This document shows, piece after piece, positions 48,208 through 59,828 of a stretch of DNA of 64,000 nucleotides. A program made the translations under genes and the position numbers. The DNA is taken from positions 26,764,001 through 26,828,000 of the forward strand of contig NC_059385.1 in the NCBI RefSeq assembly GCF_019703515.2, read 5' to 3'. Within the stretch, counting starts at the first letter, position 1. Each line of letters opens with the position of its first letter. Below the pieces are notes generated by a model that searched no databases, was not told the DNA's origin, and saw nothing but the letters and a program-made list of their open reading frames with translations. Source of the stretch: Myxocyprinus asiaticus (lineage: Eukaryota; Chordata; Actinopteri; Cypriniformes; Catostomidae).

Positions 48208-49065
48208 TATGTTTAATACTAAGAATAGATATATTGAAAAGACATTATTTTATATAGGCTACTGTATAACTATCCATGTTATGATTTCAATTCTGAAAAT
48301 TGCCCCACGAGAAATAAACTGAATTGCTCGTTTTGGGTGAGGCAAGTCCCTTATTTTGAGATAGTTTTTCCAAAAGAGGTGCCTTGTTTCTCTTGTGAGA
48401 TCTGGAAACACTGCAGCTGGTATTTCACCCACCCTTAGCCCATAGTACTGTCATTTTAAAAAGAACGTTATTAACCATTCTTTTATTTCATTATAACCGG
48501 TTACCATTTAGAAATGAGGCTGTGGAACGACAGGCCCGGAATGAAAGAATACTGTTTCTGTTTAGAAAGAACCGAAATGAAAAACATTTCGTTTTATTCC
48601 GTTTACTAGTTGTAATTCAATTGTTGATATCAGGAATGGCCATTTGTACTAGTGACAATGCAATTATTGATATAAAAAAGTAGTTTTTGCTAGTAAGTCA
48701 TACACTGCTAATATGTAAAATAGGAACTGGTAAGAAATTATAGATTTCTGTAATTGTGTTTTGAACAGGAGTGAATGACAGATCATTGTGAAATTCCATT
48801 AGTGAAAATGTAGTTACAGAAATTAAAAAATACAACTTTTACTAGTTGAAATTCCATTTTTGACATCAAGAATGGGTATTTCTGCAAGTAATAGTGTAAT
48901 TTTTGCTATCATGAGTTCACATTTTTACTAGTGCAAACCTAATTACTGATATCACGAATTAGCAAATTCACTAGTAGTAAATTTATTCCTGAAATCAAGA
49001 ATGAAGCATTTTATCTAGTGAAAATGTATCTCTATAATTCATATCTTGCATTAGATGTCGAAATA

Positions 49066-49289
49066 GCTTGCAATACTGAGAGGGTACATAATTATTTTAT
49101 TTATTTATTTTATCCAGTTCAGTGGGTGAATCTCACATATCCGGGGTCACGTTTCACTCAAAATCAAGCATATAATAAATTGCATAAAGAATATGAAGCC
49201 TACTTTGGGATCAATATTTTGACATTCATTTCATGACAGCTCATTTTCAGCCCAGTACCATGGTAAAATACATGTAAAATAGATATATA
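49066..49289. other. Short unique spacer
   Basis: Nothing recognised between the inverted-repeat element and the hAT element. Confidence 0.5.
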
Positions 49290-50406
49290 CAGGACTGGGA
49301 GTAACGGATTACGTATTTAAAATACAAAATATAAGTATCTGTATTCCACTACAGTTACAATTTAAATCATTGGTATTTAGAATACAATTACATTCAAAAA
49401 GTATTTTGATTACTGAAGAGATTACTTTGCATTTTATTGTCATTTGTTTCATTTAATATTTAGATCTTTCAGATGGAAAACATTTATACATACAAATGAT
49501 GCAATCCAAAGTGCATTTGAACAGCGGTGAAACACTTTCTTATGATGTGCTACATTCATACGAGCAGACAGAGAAGTCTGGAGCAGAAGAAATAGAAATA
49601 AACCTTGTGTAAATTGTAAGCATTACGCTAAGCTAAAATGCTATTTCTATCAAATCAATCAAATCAAATCACTTCATTGTCACACAGCCATATACACAAG
49701 TGCAATGGTGTGTGAAATTCTTGGGTGCAGTTCCGATCAACATAGCAGTCGTGACAGTGATGAGACATATACCAATTTACAATAACATCAAATTAACACA
49801 GCACAATTTAAAGTCTGATATACACATAATTACACACAACAATATACAAATAATAACATACACTGTACAGAATACAATACGCACAATATAGATACACATT
49901 ATTCAATAAAAATAAAAAAATATATAAAAAAGTATATATTTCTAGCCATTTTACATACACATGTTAACCAGGCACGATCATATTTTTTTATCAAGAAAAT
50001 TCATGTTGGATCATAATTTCTTTATTTCTAGTAAAACCTTTGATATTAGGGCAAAAATCTTATTCTTGATAATAATGTTTGTATTGTTTTCCTGTAAAAA
50101 TATCTAAAAATCTTTAAAACAAGATCAGTTTGATATATCTTGTTTTAGAAACAACACTGCATAAGATATTTAGGTTTTTCAGAGAATGTATTTTTAACAT
50201 GTGTATTTTGTCTTACCGTACTGGCAGAGTTTTTATAGTCAAAACAAGTGAAAAAAATCTACCAGTGCTGAAGAAGTAATCCAAAGTATTTAGGATACGT
50301 TACTGACCTTGAATAATCTAACGGAATGCGTTACAAATTACATTTTACAGCATGTATTCTGTAATCTGTAGTGGAATATGTTTCAAAAGTAACCCTCCCA
50401 ACCCTG
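49290..50406 (+). mobile_element. hAT-type non-autonomous element, copy 2, perfect 8-bp duplication
   Basis: The ends CAGGACTGGGAG and CTCCCAACCCTG are inverted. The flanks GATATATA (49282-49289) and GATATATA (50407-50414) are identical, the 8-bp target duplication of hAT elements. The body matches copy 1 (15063-16208) in reverse. A LINE 3' end is nested at about 49655-49905. No transposase. Confidence 0.8.
49655..49905 (-). mobile_element. LINE 3' end fragment nested in the hAT element
   Basis: The minus strand matches the 3' UTR of the LINE at 51086-53361. CACTTCATTGTCACACAGCC here corresponds to the complement of its end, and CAGTCGTGACAGTGATGAGA to the block near 53250. Only the last 250 bp were inserted. 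Confidence 0.75.
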
Positions 50407-50659
50407 GATATATATATATTGTATTACAGTATAAAAATTGAGGGCAAATGTGCTTAGTTTTCATGAAAATAATGTCACAAAACAAGAAAATCTTTAGGTT
50501 CCTAAAACTAGGCCTAATTTTCTTTATTTCTTTCATTTGGGTGAAATATTACTTGAACATGCTCTTGAGAAGTGATTAATTTTATGCATTAGGCCCTCTG
50601 GATATCACTTCTTCTTTTATGTGAGGCCATCAGTGATCTGTTAGTCATGCAACATCCAC

Positions 50660-51085
50660 CCTTAAAGGGATAGATCACCCAAAAATGAAAATTCTCTCAA
50701 TATTTACTCGCTCTCATGCCATCCCAGATGTGTATGGCTTTCTTTCTTCTGCAGAACACAAACAAAGATTTTTAGAGGAATATCTCAGCTCTGTTGGTCC
50801 ATACAATGCAAGTGAATGGTGATCAGACCTTTGTAGCACCAAAAATCACATAAAAGAAACATAGAAGTAATCCAAATGACTCCAGTGGTTTAATCTATAT
50901 CTTCAGAAGCGATATTATATGTGTGGGTGAGAAAAAATCAATATTTTAGTCCTTTTTTACTCTAAATCTCCACTTTCACTTTCAGATGTAAAATTGAAAC
51001 TAATTAGGCACCACATGTAACTTTCAGATATAAAAGTGCAAGTTAAAGTAGAGATTTAGAGTAAAAAAGGACTTAAATTTTTCAC
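50660..51085. mobile_element. Foldback MITE, partial copy
   Basis: Starts CCTTAAAGGGATAGATCACC and keeps the left arm and centre. It ends at the 5' edge of a LINE (51086). Confidence 0.75.
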
Positions 51086-53361
51086 ACCTATTGTTCCGGT
51101 CCGCCTCTGATGACGACATCGAGGTGTACGCTGATAGCGTAACGTGTTTCATAAGAAAGTGCATAGAGGATGTTGTTCCGACCAAAACAATACAGATCTA
51201 CCCCAACCAAAAGCCATGGATAAATAGCGATGTTCACGCCGCACTTGATGCGCGGACCTCCGCTTTTAATTCCGGGAACGCGGAGGAGCATAAACAAGCC
51301 AGTTATGCCCTCCGAAACCAGTACAGGGACAAGATTGAAGGACAGTTTAACACCACCAACTCTAGAAGCATGTGGCAGGGAATTAATATCATGACAGACT
51401 TTAAAGGGAATAAAAACTCCACCATGAACACCGCTGCCTCTCTCCCGGATGAGCTAAATACTTTCTATGCTCGTTTCGAGGGAAACAACACTGCCCTTGC
51501 AGAGAGAGCTCTCGTGGCCGAAGCTACAGAGGTTAGTTCACTCTCCGTCTCTGTAGCGGATGTAACCCGATCCTTCTGACAGGTGAATATCCGTAAAGCC
51601 ACGGGTCCAGACGGCATTCCGGGCCGTGTCATCAGAGCGTGCTTAAAACAACTGGCTGGTGTTTTTACGGACATTTTCAGCCTTTCCCTCTCCTTGTCTG
51701 TGGTCCCCACATGCTTTAAAACATCCACCATTGTGCCTGTACCAAAGCAATCCAAAATCACTTGCTTAAATGACTGGTGTCCTGTTGCTCTGACCCCCAT
51801 CATCAGCATATGCTTTGAGAGTCTAATCAGAGATTACATCTGCTCTGTGCTGCCTCTATCACTGGACCCATTGCAGTTTGCTTACGGCAACAACCGCTCC
51901 ACTGATGATGCCATTGCATCTACAATACACACTGCTCTCTCCCACCAAGAAAAAAGGAACACTTATGTGAGAATGCTGTTTGTAGACTACAGCTCAGCAT
52001 TCAACACCATAGTGCCCTCCAAGCTTGATGAGAAACTCCGTGCTCTAGGCTTAAACAGCTCGCTGTGCAGCTGGATCCTGGACTTCCTGTAAAGCAGATG
52101 CCAAGTGGTTAGAATGGGCAGTAACATCTCCTCATCTCTGACCCTCAACACTGGAGCCCCACAGGGCTGTGTTCTCAGCCCACTCTTGTATTCCCTGTAC
52201 ACACATGACTGTGTGGCAACACATAGCGCCAATGCCATCAAGTTTGCTGATGATACGACGGTGGTAGGTCTGATCACTGACAATGATAAAATGGCCTACA
52301 GAGAGGAGGTGCACACTCTGACACACTGGTGTCAGGAGCACAACCTCTCCCTCAGCGTCAGCAAGACAAAGGAGCTTGTGGTGGACTTCAGGAGAAAAGA
52401 CAGAGAACACAGCCCCATCTCCATCAATGGAGCATCGGTGGAGAGAGTCAGCAGCTTCAAGTTCCTCGGTGTCCGCATCACTGAGGAAATCACATGGTCC
52501 GTCCACACTGAGGCCGTTGTGAAGAAGGCTCATCAGCGCCTCTTCTTCCTGAGACGGCTGAGGAAGTTTGGAATGAACCGCCACATCCTCACACGGTTCT
52601 ACACCAGCACTGTGGAGAGCATCCTGACTGGCTGCATCGCTGCCTGGTACGGCAATAGCACCGCCCACAACCGCAAAGCCCTGTAAAGGGTGGTGCGAAC
52701 TGCCAGACACATCATCGGAGGTGAGTTTCCCTCCCTCCAGGATATATACCGTATACCAGGCAGTGTGTGAAATAAGCTCGGAGGATCATCAGAGACTCCA
52801 GCCACCCAAGCCATGGGCTGCTCTCACTGCCACCATCAGGCAGGCGGTATCGCAGCATCAGGACCCGCACCAGCCAACTTCACGACAGCTTCTTCCCCCA
52901 AGCAATCAGACTTCTGAACTCTTGATCTCTCACGATCAATATACATCAGCACTGCACTTTATTAATCTTATAATCTTATTATCTCACACTGGATTGTCTT
53001 AAATTATACTCTCTCTTACAACCGACAGCCTGAATATCAATACAGTACAATACAACCTACTGTATATTTTATATATACTATATATACTATTTTTATTGTA
53101 TAATGTGTATTCTATATTGTGTGTATGTGTATTCTATATTGTGTGTATTATATGCTGTATATTGTATATTGTGTTGTGTGTAATTATGTGTATATTAGAT
53201 ATGTAAATTGCGTTGTGTAAATCTGATGTTTATTGTAAATTGGTATATGTCTCATCACTGTCATGACTGCTATGTTACTCGGAACTGCACCCAAGACTTT
53301 CACCCACTATTTCACTTGTGTATATGTTTGTGTGACAATAAAAGTGAAGTGAAGTGAAGTG
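51086..53361 (+). mobile_element. CR1/L2/Rex-type LINE, 5'-truncated
   Basis: Covers the inter-domain region, reverse transcriptase, C-terminal region and 3' UTR, ending in a GTGAA repeat tail (53342-53361). The endonuclease is absent. The same family occurs at 20145-21332 and 49655-49905, both on the minus strand. Confidence 0.85.
51091..52980 (+). pseudogene. LINE reverse transcriptase with stops
   Basis: One reading path covers [55 protein letters not shown] and [19 protein letters not shown]. The active-site [10 protein letters not shown] follows (FADD at 52243-52254). Stops interrupt it at about 51580, 52090 and 52684, and a frameshift follows near 52770, so no full protein is made. It would act at target-primed reverse transcription. 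The conserved order matches the truncated copy at 20364-21332. Confidence 0.85.
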
Positions 53362-53364
53362 CAC

Positions 53365-53695
53365 ACGGAGCTGGCCCAACCCTCCTATAGGGAAACCACG
53401 CCCCTCCTGGAATTACCCCGCCCTCTTTTGGATATCTCCGGGCAGCAGCTTTACCTATGGATAATCCGCTTCAACTACCACACTAGCAGTCCGTCAAAAT
53501 GACTGACAGGCAGAAAGTTAAAGTTTTCTGATTGGCTGATCAAAGAACCTGTCTGTGACCCACTGTCACATTTTTATTTGCTGTTTAGTCTATTGCTGTC
53601 ACAGCTAGACCGGTGAGAGAGATATCTCAGGACACTTATTTCAGTTTTCAAAATTTTTTGTATAACATTCCATAAAAAAATCACTTGCAGCATCT
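53365..53695 (-). mobile_element. Truncated relative of the TTAA MITE
   Basis: On the minus strand it begins next to TTAA (53696-53699) with AGATGCTGCAAGTGATTTTT and shares AATAAGTGTCCTGAGATATC and GTGACAGC with 15606-16027. Its other terminus is not seen. The GC-rich left part may be an extended variant or unrelated. Confidence 0.6.
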
Positions 53696-53699
53696 TTAA

Positions 53700-53939
53700 T
53701 AATTATTCCCTAGTACTTTCAGAGGACTGAGTTTGAAACAGCTGTAAAATGCTTTTCCCTCATAAAATGTATTTAGCCTACATTGTGAAATGCTGCCATC
53801 TACCGATCAAAAAAAAATTGAACTGCTCTACAGTTACACATTCCCCTTCCTTCTTTAACTATTCTGTCTGTAAAAACCTTGTAAAAACTTAACAACATAT
53901 TAAAGATAAACATATAACTATTTAAAACTTCAAGCGTTC
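53700..53939. other. Upstream flank of swi5
   Basis: AT-rich. Nothing recognised. Confidence 0.4.
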
Positions 53940-54173
53940 AGGTTTTAATGGACATATTTCCACATTGCACCAAACTGTACGTGTCACGTGAACCGGAAGC
54001 TCATCGACAGACCAATCAGTGATCACATGATGAACCAATCAGCGAATTCTCATGTGATGACGCAGCATGGCGGGAATTTACTTTCACTGCCTGCGACCTT
54101 AATCCTCAACTACCGTGCAGAAGTCAAGTGAAGCAGCTGTTCGCATATTATAATCAATGTACCTGGGTTTTAA
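53940..54173 (+). promoter_or_regulatory. swi5 promoter region
   Basis: Within 190 bp of the start codon lie a CACGTG E-box (53985-53990), an ETS-like ACCGGAAGC (53992-54000), two CCAAT boxes (54012-54016 and 54035-54039) and an E2F-like GGCGGGAA (54069-54076) embedded in GCATGGCGGGAA. No TATA box is evident. Such a set is typical of cell-cycle and DNA-repair genes. The transcription start is not determined. Confidence 0.65.
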
Positions 54174-54268
54174 ATGGATGAGACAGCGAAACTAGTCACG
54201 AGCGTGAGTGTTGATGACGCCTCCGTCAAATGTACGCCACAACAAGGGGGCGTGTCTTCAAGAAGAAG
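54174..54268 (+). CDS. swi5: swi5 coding exon 1
   Basis: [19 protein letters not shown], then CTPQQGG. Ends AGAAG before the donor GTAAAC, two bases into a codon. Confidence 0.8.
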
Positions 54269-57200
54269 GTAAACAAATGCAGCCAGCAGTTTGTTGTGCA
54301 CATTTTTGAGTACTTACTGGCATATTTTAATGAGTAGCATCGTTTGTTTATTCAATGCAGACCTCCAGATTCCAGATGTAGCGCCAGGAACGTAAATTCT
54401 GGCTTTAAATCTCCTGTAAGTAAAGTTGACTCTGAAACGTGGTTAGAGGGCTTCTGTAGTCATACAGTTGTTTTAATACTAATGGAAATTGAACAAGTAA
54501 AGGCCTTATAACTACAAGATTTCCATGATACTTGCTGATCTGTAAGATAAAGAAATCAGAGAAGTGATTTAAGAGTTGCATGCATATGTGACATCTAACA
54601 GTTATAAATGTTATGTGTGACAAAAACAGTAGTCTTTGGTCTATCATAGGTTCAGAAACCCAGTATGGTGAAATCTGCAGTCTGCCCAAAGGAAGAGGTC
54701 AAAGCGCTCAGGAAAACACTAGATCAGCTTGACTCTGAGATCGCCCTGCTGGAAGAGGAGTAAGTAGTGAATTGGGGAGACAGAGACCATTTGGAATAAC
54801 AGGTGCCTTGAAGATGTTGTATGAATGTATAACTATTAGGCTTTGATTATTCTTAAATAATTGTCAGTTTAAGGTGGTTGGGAAACCATACAGTGGATAT
54901 AAAAAGTCTACAGTCCCCTGTTAAAACAGCAGGCTTTTGTGATGTAAAAAATTAACCAAGATAAATCATATCAGACTTTTTGCACCTTTAATGTAAAAAT
55001 GACAACCTATGCAATGCCACTGAAAAAAGTAACACATTTCAGAAAAAAAAAACTTAGAATAACTTAACTGCTATGTTCAGAATCAACCAATCATCCAGCT
55101 CATGTGAAATAGTACACACCTGTCTTCACCTGAAGTGACTCTGATTAACTCCAAATAAATCTCAGCTGTTCTTGCAGGATTTTTCTGACATCTTGGTTGC
55201 ATGCTACTACAAGAGTCATGGGCCACAAAGAGCTTACAAAGCATCAACGGGATCTCATTGTTGATAGGTATCGCTCAGGTGAGGGCTACAAAAAAATGTC
55301 TTAAGGCATTAGATATACCATGGACACAGTGAAGACAGTCATTAACAAGTGGAGAAAGTATAGCACAACAGTGACATTTTCAAGAACAGGACATCCCTCC
55401 AAAATTGATGAGAAGACTGGTCAGGGAGGATGTCAAGAGGCCTACAGCAACATTAAAGGAGCTGCAGCTCTTTCTAGCAAGTACTGGTTGCTCCCTATAT
55501 GTGACAACTATCTCCCATATTCTTCATCTGTCTGGGCTATGGGGCAGGGTGGCAAGACGCAAGCCTTTTCTGACGAAAAAAAACATCCTATCCCGCAAAA
55601 ACCTATATCCAGTCTCCCAAAACCATGTGGAAAAACGTGTTATGGTCTGATGAGACCAAGATTGAACTTTTTGCCCAAAATTGTAAAAGGTATGTTTGGT
55701 GCAAAAACAACAGCACATCAGCAAAACAACACCATACCCACGGTGAAGCATGGTGGTGGCAGCATCATGCTTTGGGGCTGCCTTTCTTTAGCTGGAACTG
55801 GGGCTTTAGTGAAGGTGGAGGGAATCATGAATAGCTCCAAGTACCAGTCAATTTTGGCACAGAACTTTCTGGCATCTGCTAGAAAGCTGAAAGTGAAGAG
55901 ACCTTTCACCTTTCAGCATGACAATGATCCAAAGCACACATCCAAATAAACAAAAGAAAGGGTTCAGCAAAAAAAGATTAATGTTTTGGAATGGCCCAGC
56001 CAGAGCCCAGACCTGAATCCTATAGAAAATCTGTGGGGGGGACCTGAAGAGGGCCATACACAGGAGATGCCCTTGCAATTTGACAGATCTGGGACGTTTT
56101 TGCAAAGAAGTGTGGGAAAATATTCCCAAGTCGAGATGTGCCAAGCTAATAGACTCCTATCCAAACAGACTGAGTGCTGTAATAAAATCAAAGGGTGCTT
56201 CAACTAAGTATTAGTTCAGGGATGTGAACACTTATGCAGTTAGGTTATTCTAAGTTTTTTTTTCTTTTCTTTTTTTCTATGAAATGTGTCACTTTGGTTT
56301 TCAATGGCAATGCATAGGTTGTAATTTTTACATTAAAGGTGCAAAAATTCTGATATGATTTATCTTTGTGCAATTTTTTACGTCACAAAAACCTGCTGTT
56401 TTAACGGGTGTGAAGAAATGTATATCCACTGTAGCTCTGTTTAACCCAGTAAAACACTACCTACAAGACACATCAATGCACAAAATATAGTATTGGTGGT
56501 CTGTAAAGTAAGGGAAATTCAGTCTGGGATGTTAAGTGAAAATCATGGACAGCTGTCAAAATTCCTGTCAATGCACCTTTAACATTTAATTAGAAACGCT
56601 TTAAATTGTGTGCTGCAGGAAGGTGTTTTTTGACCCTTAAAGGAATAGTTCACCCAAAAATGAATATTTTTAGCATAATATTTCAGCTCTGTTGGTCCAC
56701 ACAATGCAAATGAATAGTGACCAGAACATTAAAGCTTCAAAAAGCACATAAAGGCAGCATAAAAGTAATCTATACCACTCCAGTGGTTAAATCTGAAGCA
56801 ATTTGGTACGTGTGGGTGAGAAACAGATCAATAATCAAGTCCTTTTTTACTATAAATTATCCTCCCTGTGAATGCGAATCACCAAAAACAAAAGAAGAAT
56901 GTGAAAGTGGAGATTATAATAAAAAAGGATTTAAATGTTGATCTGTTTCTCACCCACACCTATAATATCACTTCTGAAGACATGGATTAAACCACTGGAG
57001 TCGTATGGATTACTTTTATGTTTCCTTTAAGTGCTTTTTGAAGCTTCAATGTTTCGGTCATTATTCACTTGCATTGTGTGGACCAACAGTGCTGAAATAT
57101 TCTTCTAAAAATCTTCATTTGTGTTCTGAGGAAGAAACAAAGTCACACACATCTGGAATGGCATGAGGGTGAGTAAATGATGAGAGAATTTTCATTTTTG

Positions 57201-59750
57201 GGTGAACATTCCTGTAAATGAATACAATGAGGGATACAGTGCATCCGGAAAGTATTCACAGCGCTTCACTTTTTCCACATTTTGTTATGTTACAGCCTTA
57301 TTCCAAAATGGATTAAATTCATTATTTTCCTCAAAATTCTACAAACAATACCCCATAATGTCAACGTGAAAGAAGTTTGTTTGAAATCTTTGCAAATTTA
57401 TTAAAAATAAAAAACGAAAAAAATCACGTACATAAGTATACACAGCCTGTGCCATGACACTCAAAATTGAGCTCAGGTGCATCCTGTTTCCACTGATCAT
57501 CCTTGATGTTTCTACAAATTGATCGGAGTCCACCTGTGGTAAATTCAGTTGATTGGACATGATTTGGAAAGGCACACACCTGTCTATATAAGGTCCCACA
57601 GTTAACAGTGCATGTCAGAGCACAAACCAACCACGAAGTCCAAGAACTTGTCTGTAGATCTCCGAGACAGGATTGTATCAAGGCACAGATCTGGGGAAGG
57701 GTAGAGAAAAATTTCTGTAGCATTGAAGGTCCCAATGAGCACAGTGGCCTCCATCATCCGTAAATGGAAGAAGTTTGGAACCACCAGGACTCTTCCTAGA
57801 GCTGGCCGCCTGGCCAAACTGAGCGATCGGGGGAGAAGGGCCTTAGTCAGGGAGGTGACCAAGAACCCGATGGTCACACTGACAGAGCTCCAGCATTTCT
57901 CTGTGGAGAGAGAACCTTCCAGAAGAACAACCATCTCTGCAGCACTCCACCAATCAGGCCTGTATGGTAGAGTGGCCAGACGGAAGCCACTCCTCAGTAA
58001 AAGGCACATGACAGCCCGCCTGGAGTTTGCCAAAAGGCACCTGAAGGACTCTCAGACCATGAGAAACAAAGATTGAACTCTTCGGCCTGAATGGCAAGCA
58101 TCATGTCTGGAGGAAACCAGGCACCGCTCATCACCTGGCCAATACCATCCCTACAGTGAAGCATGGTGGTGGCAGCATCATGCTGTGGGGATGTTTTTCA
58201 GCAGCAGGAACTGGGAGACTAGTCAGGATTGAGGGAAAGATGAATGCAGCAATGTACAGAGACATTCTTGATGAAAACCTGCTCCAGAGCGCTCTGGACC
58301 TTAGACTGGGGTGAAGGTTCATCTTCCAACAGGACAACGACCCTAAGCACACAGCCAAGATAACAAAGGAGTGGCTCCGGGACAACTCTGTGAATGTCCT
58401 TGAGTGGCCCAGCCAGAGCCCAGACTTGAACCCGATTGAACATCTCTGGAGAGATCTGAAAATGGCTGTGCACCGATGCTCCCCATCCAACCTGATGGAG
58501 CTTGAGAGGTCCTGCAAAGAAGAATGGGAGAAACTGCCCAAAAATAGGTGTGCCAAGCTTGTAGCATCATACTCAAAAAGACTTGAGGCTGTAATTGGTG
58601 CCAAAGGTGCTTCAACAAAGTATTGAGCAAAGGCTGTGAATACTTATGTACATGTGATATTTTTTATTTATTTATTTATTTTCATTTTTTTCTTTTTAAT
58701 AAATTTGCAAAGATTTCAAACAAACTTCTTTCACGTTGTCATTATGGGGTATTGTTTGTAGAATTTTGAGGAAAATAATGAATTTAATCAATTTTGGAAT
58801 AAGGCTGTAACATAACAAAATGTGGAAAAAGTGAAGCGCTGTGAATACTTTCTGGATGCACTGTATATAGGTAGGCTTCCATTACAGATACATTATATAA
58901 ATTATATACAATGTTATATTATACAACAGTAATATGATACCCTAAAAAATATCCAAAAATAAAAAATGCATTATCTGATCCTTTAAAGTCAATTAGAATG
59001 CTTGGCAGTCTTGTTTGTTGTTAATTACATTGTTATACTACCAGTACTAACTATTCAAAGCAAGTGCATCATTGTGATTAAATGTCTGATTAAATGGTGC
59101 TTTTGTTATTCTGTTGTAGAGGATTTGTTGTGCAGGAGTTGGATCAGCACATAGATTTATTACACGAATACAATGACATCAAAGACATTGGACAAAGTCT
59201 TCTGGGCAGATTAGGTAAGGCTTGTTGCCATTTGAATATTAAAATATGTTCCAAAAGTCAGTGGGAAAGACCATTTGAGGATGACACAAATTTAAATAAA
59301 GGTAAACATGCATGTGGGGCATTCATGGTTCGATCTGATTATACACACAACCTAGAAATATAAATTGCACATTTCATTCCATGTTAGTTGTTCATCTCAT
59401 CTCCATAAACACTTGTGGCCTACACGCTTCTACCATCCCACGTATACCAGGGGGTTACAGCTTCTGTACGCTTGGCATTTCTCTCTAGTGTCAAGATTAT
59501 GTTAATGGCATCCTCCAGGACTAAATATAATGCGTCCCTTTCAGGCTCTCAGACTGCTGAGTTTCTTGTCTTCTCTGGCCTCGTGGTGACTTCAGCTGGC
59601 CTGAGAGCTGGAGGGGGTCTGTGACATGTCATCCTGCCACATGTGACCACTGACAAAGACAACTGTCTCTCTGTCTCTCTCTCAGCCAGCCAGCGTGGAG
59701 CTACCACACGAGACTTGTACAGTCACTTCGGCCTTGGGTTGGATGACTGA
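54174..59750 (+). CDS. swi5: swi5: DNA repair protein SWI5 homologue (five coding exons)
   Basis: The coding sequence joins 54174-54268, 54361-54415, 54650-54759, 59120-59214 and 59686-59750, 420 bp for 139 aa. All junctions have GT-AG ends and compatible phases. SWI5 pairs with SFR1 in the nucleus and stimulates RAD51 strand exchange during homologous recombination. The first two exons encode a poorly conserved N-terminus. Exon 3 gives a coiled segment ([20 protein letters not shown]). Exons 4-5 give the conserved family end: [20 protein letters not shown], then [12 protein letters not shown] and [15 protein letters not shown]. The length is plausible for a fish orthologue. I chose the ATG at 54174 as the first one in frame with the exon chain. 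Intron 3 (4,360 bp) carries two Tc1 elements and a foldback MITE; the other introns are under 500 bp. Confidence 0.9.
54361..54415 (+). CDS. swi5: swi5 coding exon 2
   Basis: Follows TTCAATGCAG, begins [18 protein letters not shown] after completing an Arg codon, and ends at the donor GTAAGT in phase 0. Confidence 0.75.
54650..54759 (+). CDS. swi5: swi5 coding exon 3
   Basis: Follows CTATCATAG, encodes [20 protein letters not shown] and a leucine-rich helix. Ends two bases into a Glu codon before GTAAGT. Confidence 0.85.
54891..56431 (+). mobile_element. Tc1-like DNA transposon, copy 1, in swi5 intron 3
   Basis: Terminal inverted repeats CAGTGGATATAAAAAGTCTA (left) and TGTATATCCACTG (right) are flanked by TA on both sides. 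The complementary arms include TTAAAACAGCAGGCTTTTGT with ACAAAAACCTGCTGTTTTAA. Length 1,541 bp, normal for the group. Confidence 0.9.
55218..56213 (+). pseudogene. Tc1-like transposase (broken), copy 1
   Basis: Begins [20 protein letters not shown] and soon meets a stop. At least three frames are needed. Catalytic-region words are GLMRPRLNF (shifted first-Asp region), [32 protein letters not shown] with the second Asp, and [15 protein letters not shown] with the final Glu. The enzyme would cut and paste the element at TA. Indels rule out activity. Confidence 0.85.
56636..57213. mobile_element. Foldback MITE in swi5 intron 3
   Basis: Left end TTAAAGGAATAGTTCACCCA and right end TTTTTGGGTGAACATTCCT are complementary. 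The interior shares ACTCCAGTGGTTAAATC and TCTGTTTCTCACCCACACCT with its relatives. Confidence 0.8.
57237..58863 (+). mobile_element. Tc1-like DNA transposon, copy 2, in swi5 intron 3
   Basis: Long terminal inverted repeats (CAGTGCATCCGGAAAGTATT left; AATACTTTCTGGATGCACTG right) extend at least 80 bp and are flanked by TA at 57235-57236 and 58864-58865. Length 1,627 bp. It is a different Tc1 family from copy 1, and its arms are little diverged. Confidence 0.92.
57612..58626 (+). pseudogene. Tc1-like transposase (broken), copy 2
   Basis: Starts [19 protein letters not shown] and meets a stop after RSGEG. A long frame (57723-58076) covers the paired DNA-binding domain ([20 protein letters not shown]). 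Near 58070 the frame runs from TMRNK straight to text matching [13 protein letters not shown] in another frame, so the segment with the first catalytic Asp is missing. Later parts are [11 protein letters not shown] and [15 protein letters not shown]. Inactive. Confidence 0.87.
59120..59214 (+). CDS. swi5: swi5 coding exon 4
   Basis: Follows CTGTTGTAG, completes Glu and encodes the most conserved part of the family ([20 protein letters not shown]). Donor GTAAGG follows. Confidence 0.93.
59686..59750 (+). CDS. swi5: swi5 coding exon 5 (terminal)
   Basis: Follows a CT-rich tract ending CTCTCAG, completes an Ala codon, encodes [20 protein letters not shown] and ends with TGA at 59748-59750. Confidence 0.9.
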
Positions 59751-59828
59751 GCTGCATGAGAGAGCTGTGGAGAACGAGAAGCTGGAAGGAAGGCCTCATT
59801 GAATACTGTGACGCTGTAAAAGCACTAT
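59751..59828 (+). other. swi5 3' UTR start
   Basis: Follows the stop codon up to the foldback element. No polyadenylation signal is seen, and the UTR may run into the repeat. Confidence 0.5.

Larger units (their letters stand above)
46383..49065. mobile_element. Long inverted-repeat (foldback) element
   Basis: The left arm, about 46383-46900, is the reverse complement of about 48590-49065 over its full length, with moderate divergence. Matching pairs include GATATGAATTA at both outer edges and TTGAATAGGATTTAATTTCT (complement of 46590s) against TTGAACAGGAGTGAATGACA. Both arms contain many degenerate units with ACTAGT and GATATC words. The middle is occupied by a SINE and a Tc1-type MITE. No transposase frame is present. 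Confidence 0.7.

Noticed and set aside
52132..52710. Minus-strand 192-codon frame
   Set aside because: It is the antisense shadow of the plus-strand LINE reverse transcriptase.
59094..59363. 89-codon frame as a separate small gene
   Set aside because: Its useful part is swi5 exon 4. The rest reads through the donor site into the intron.
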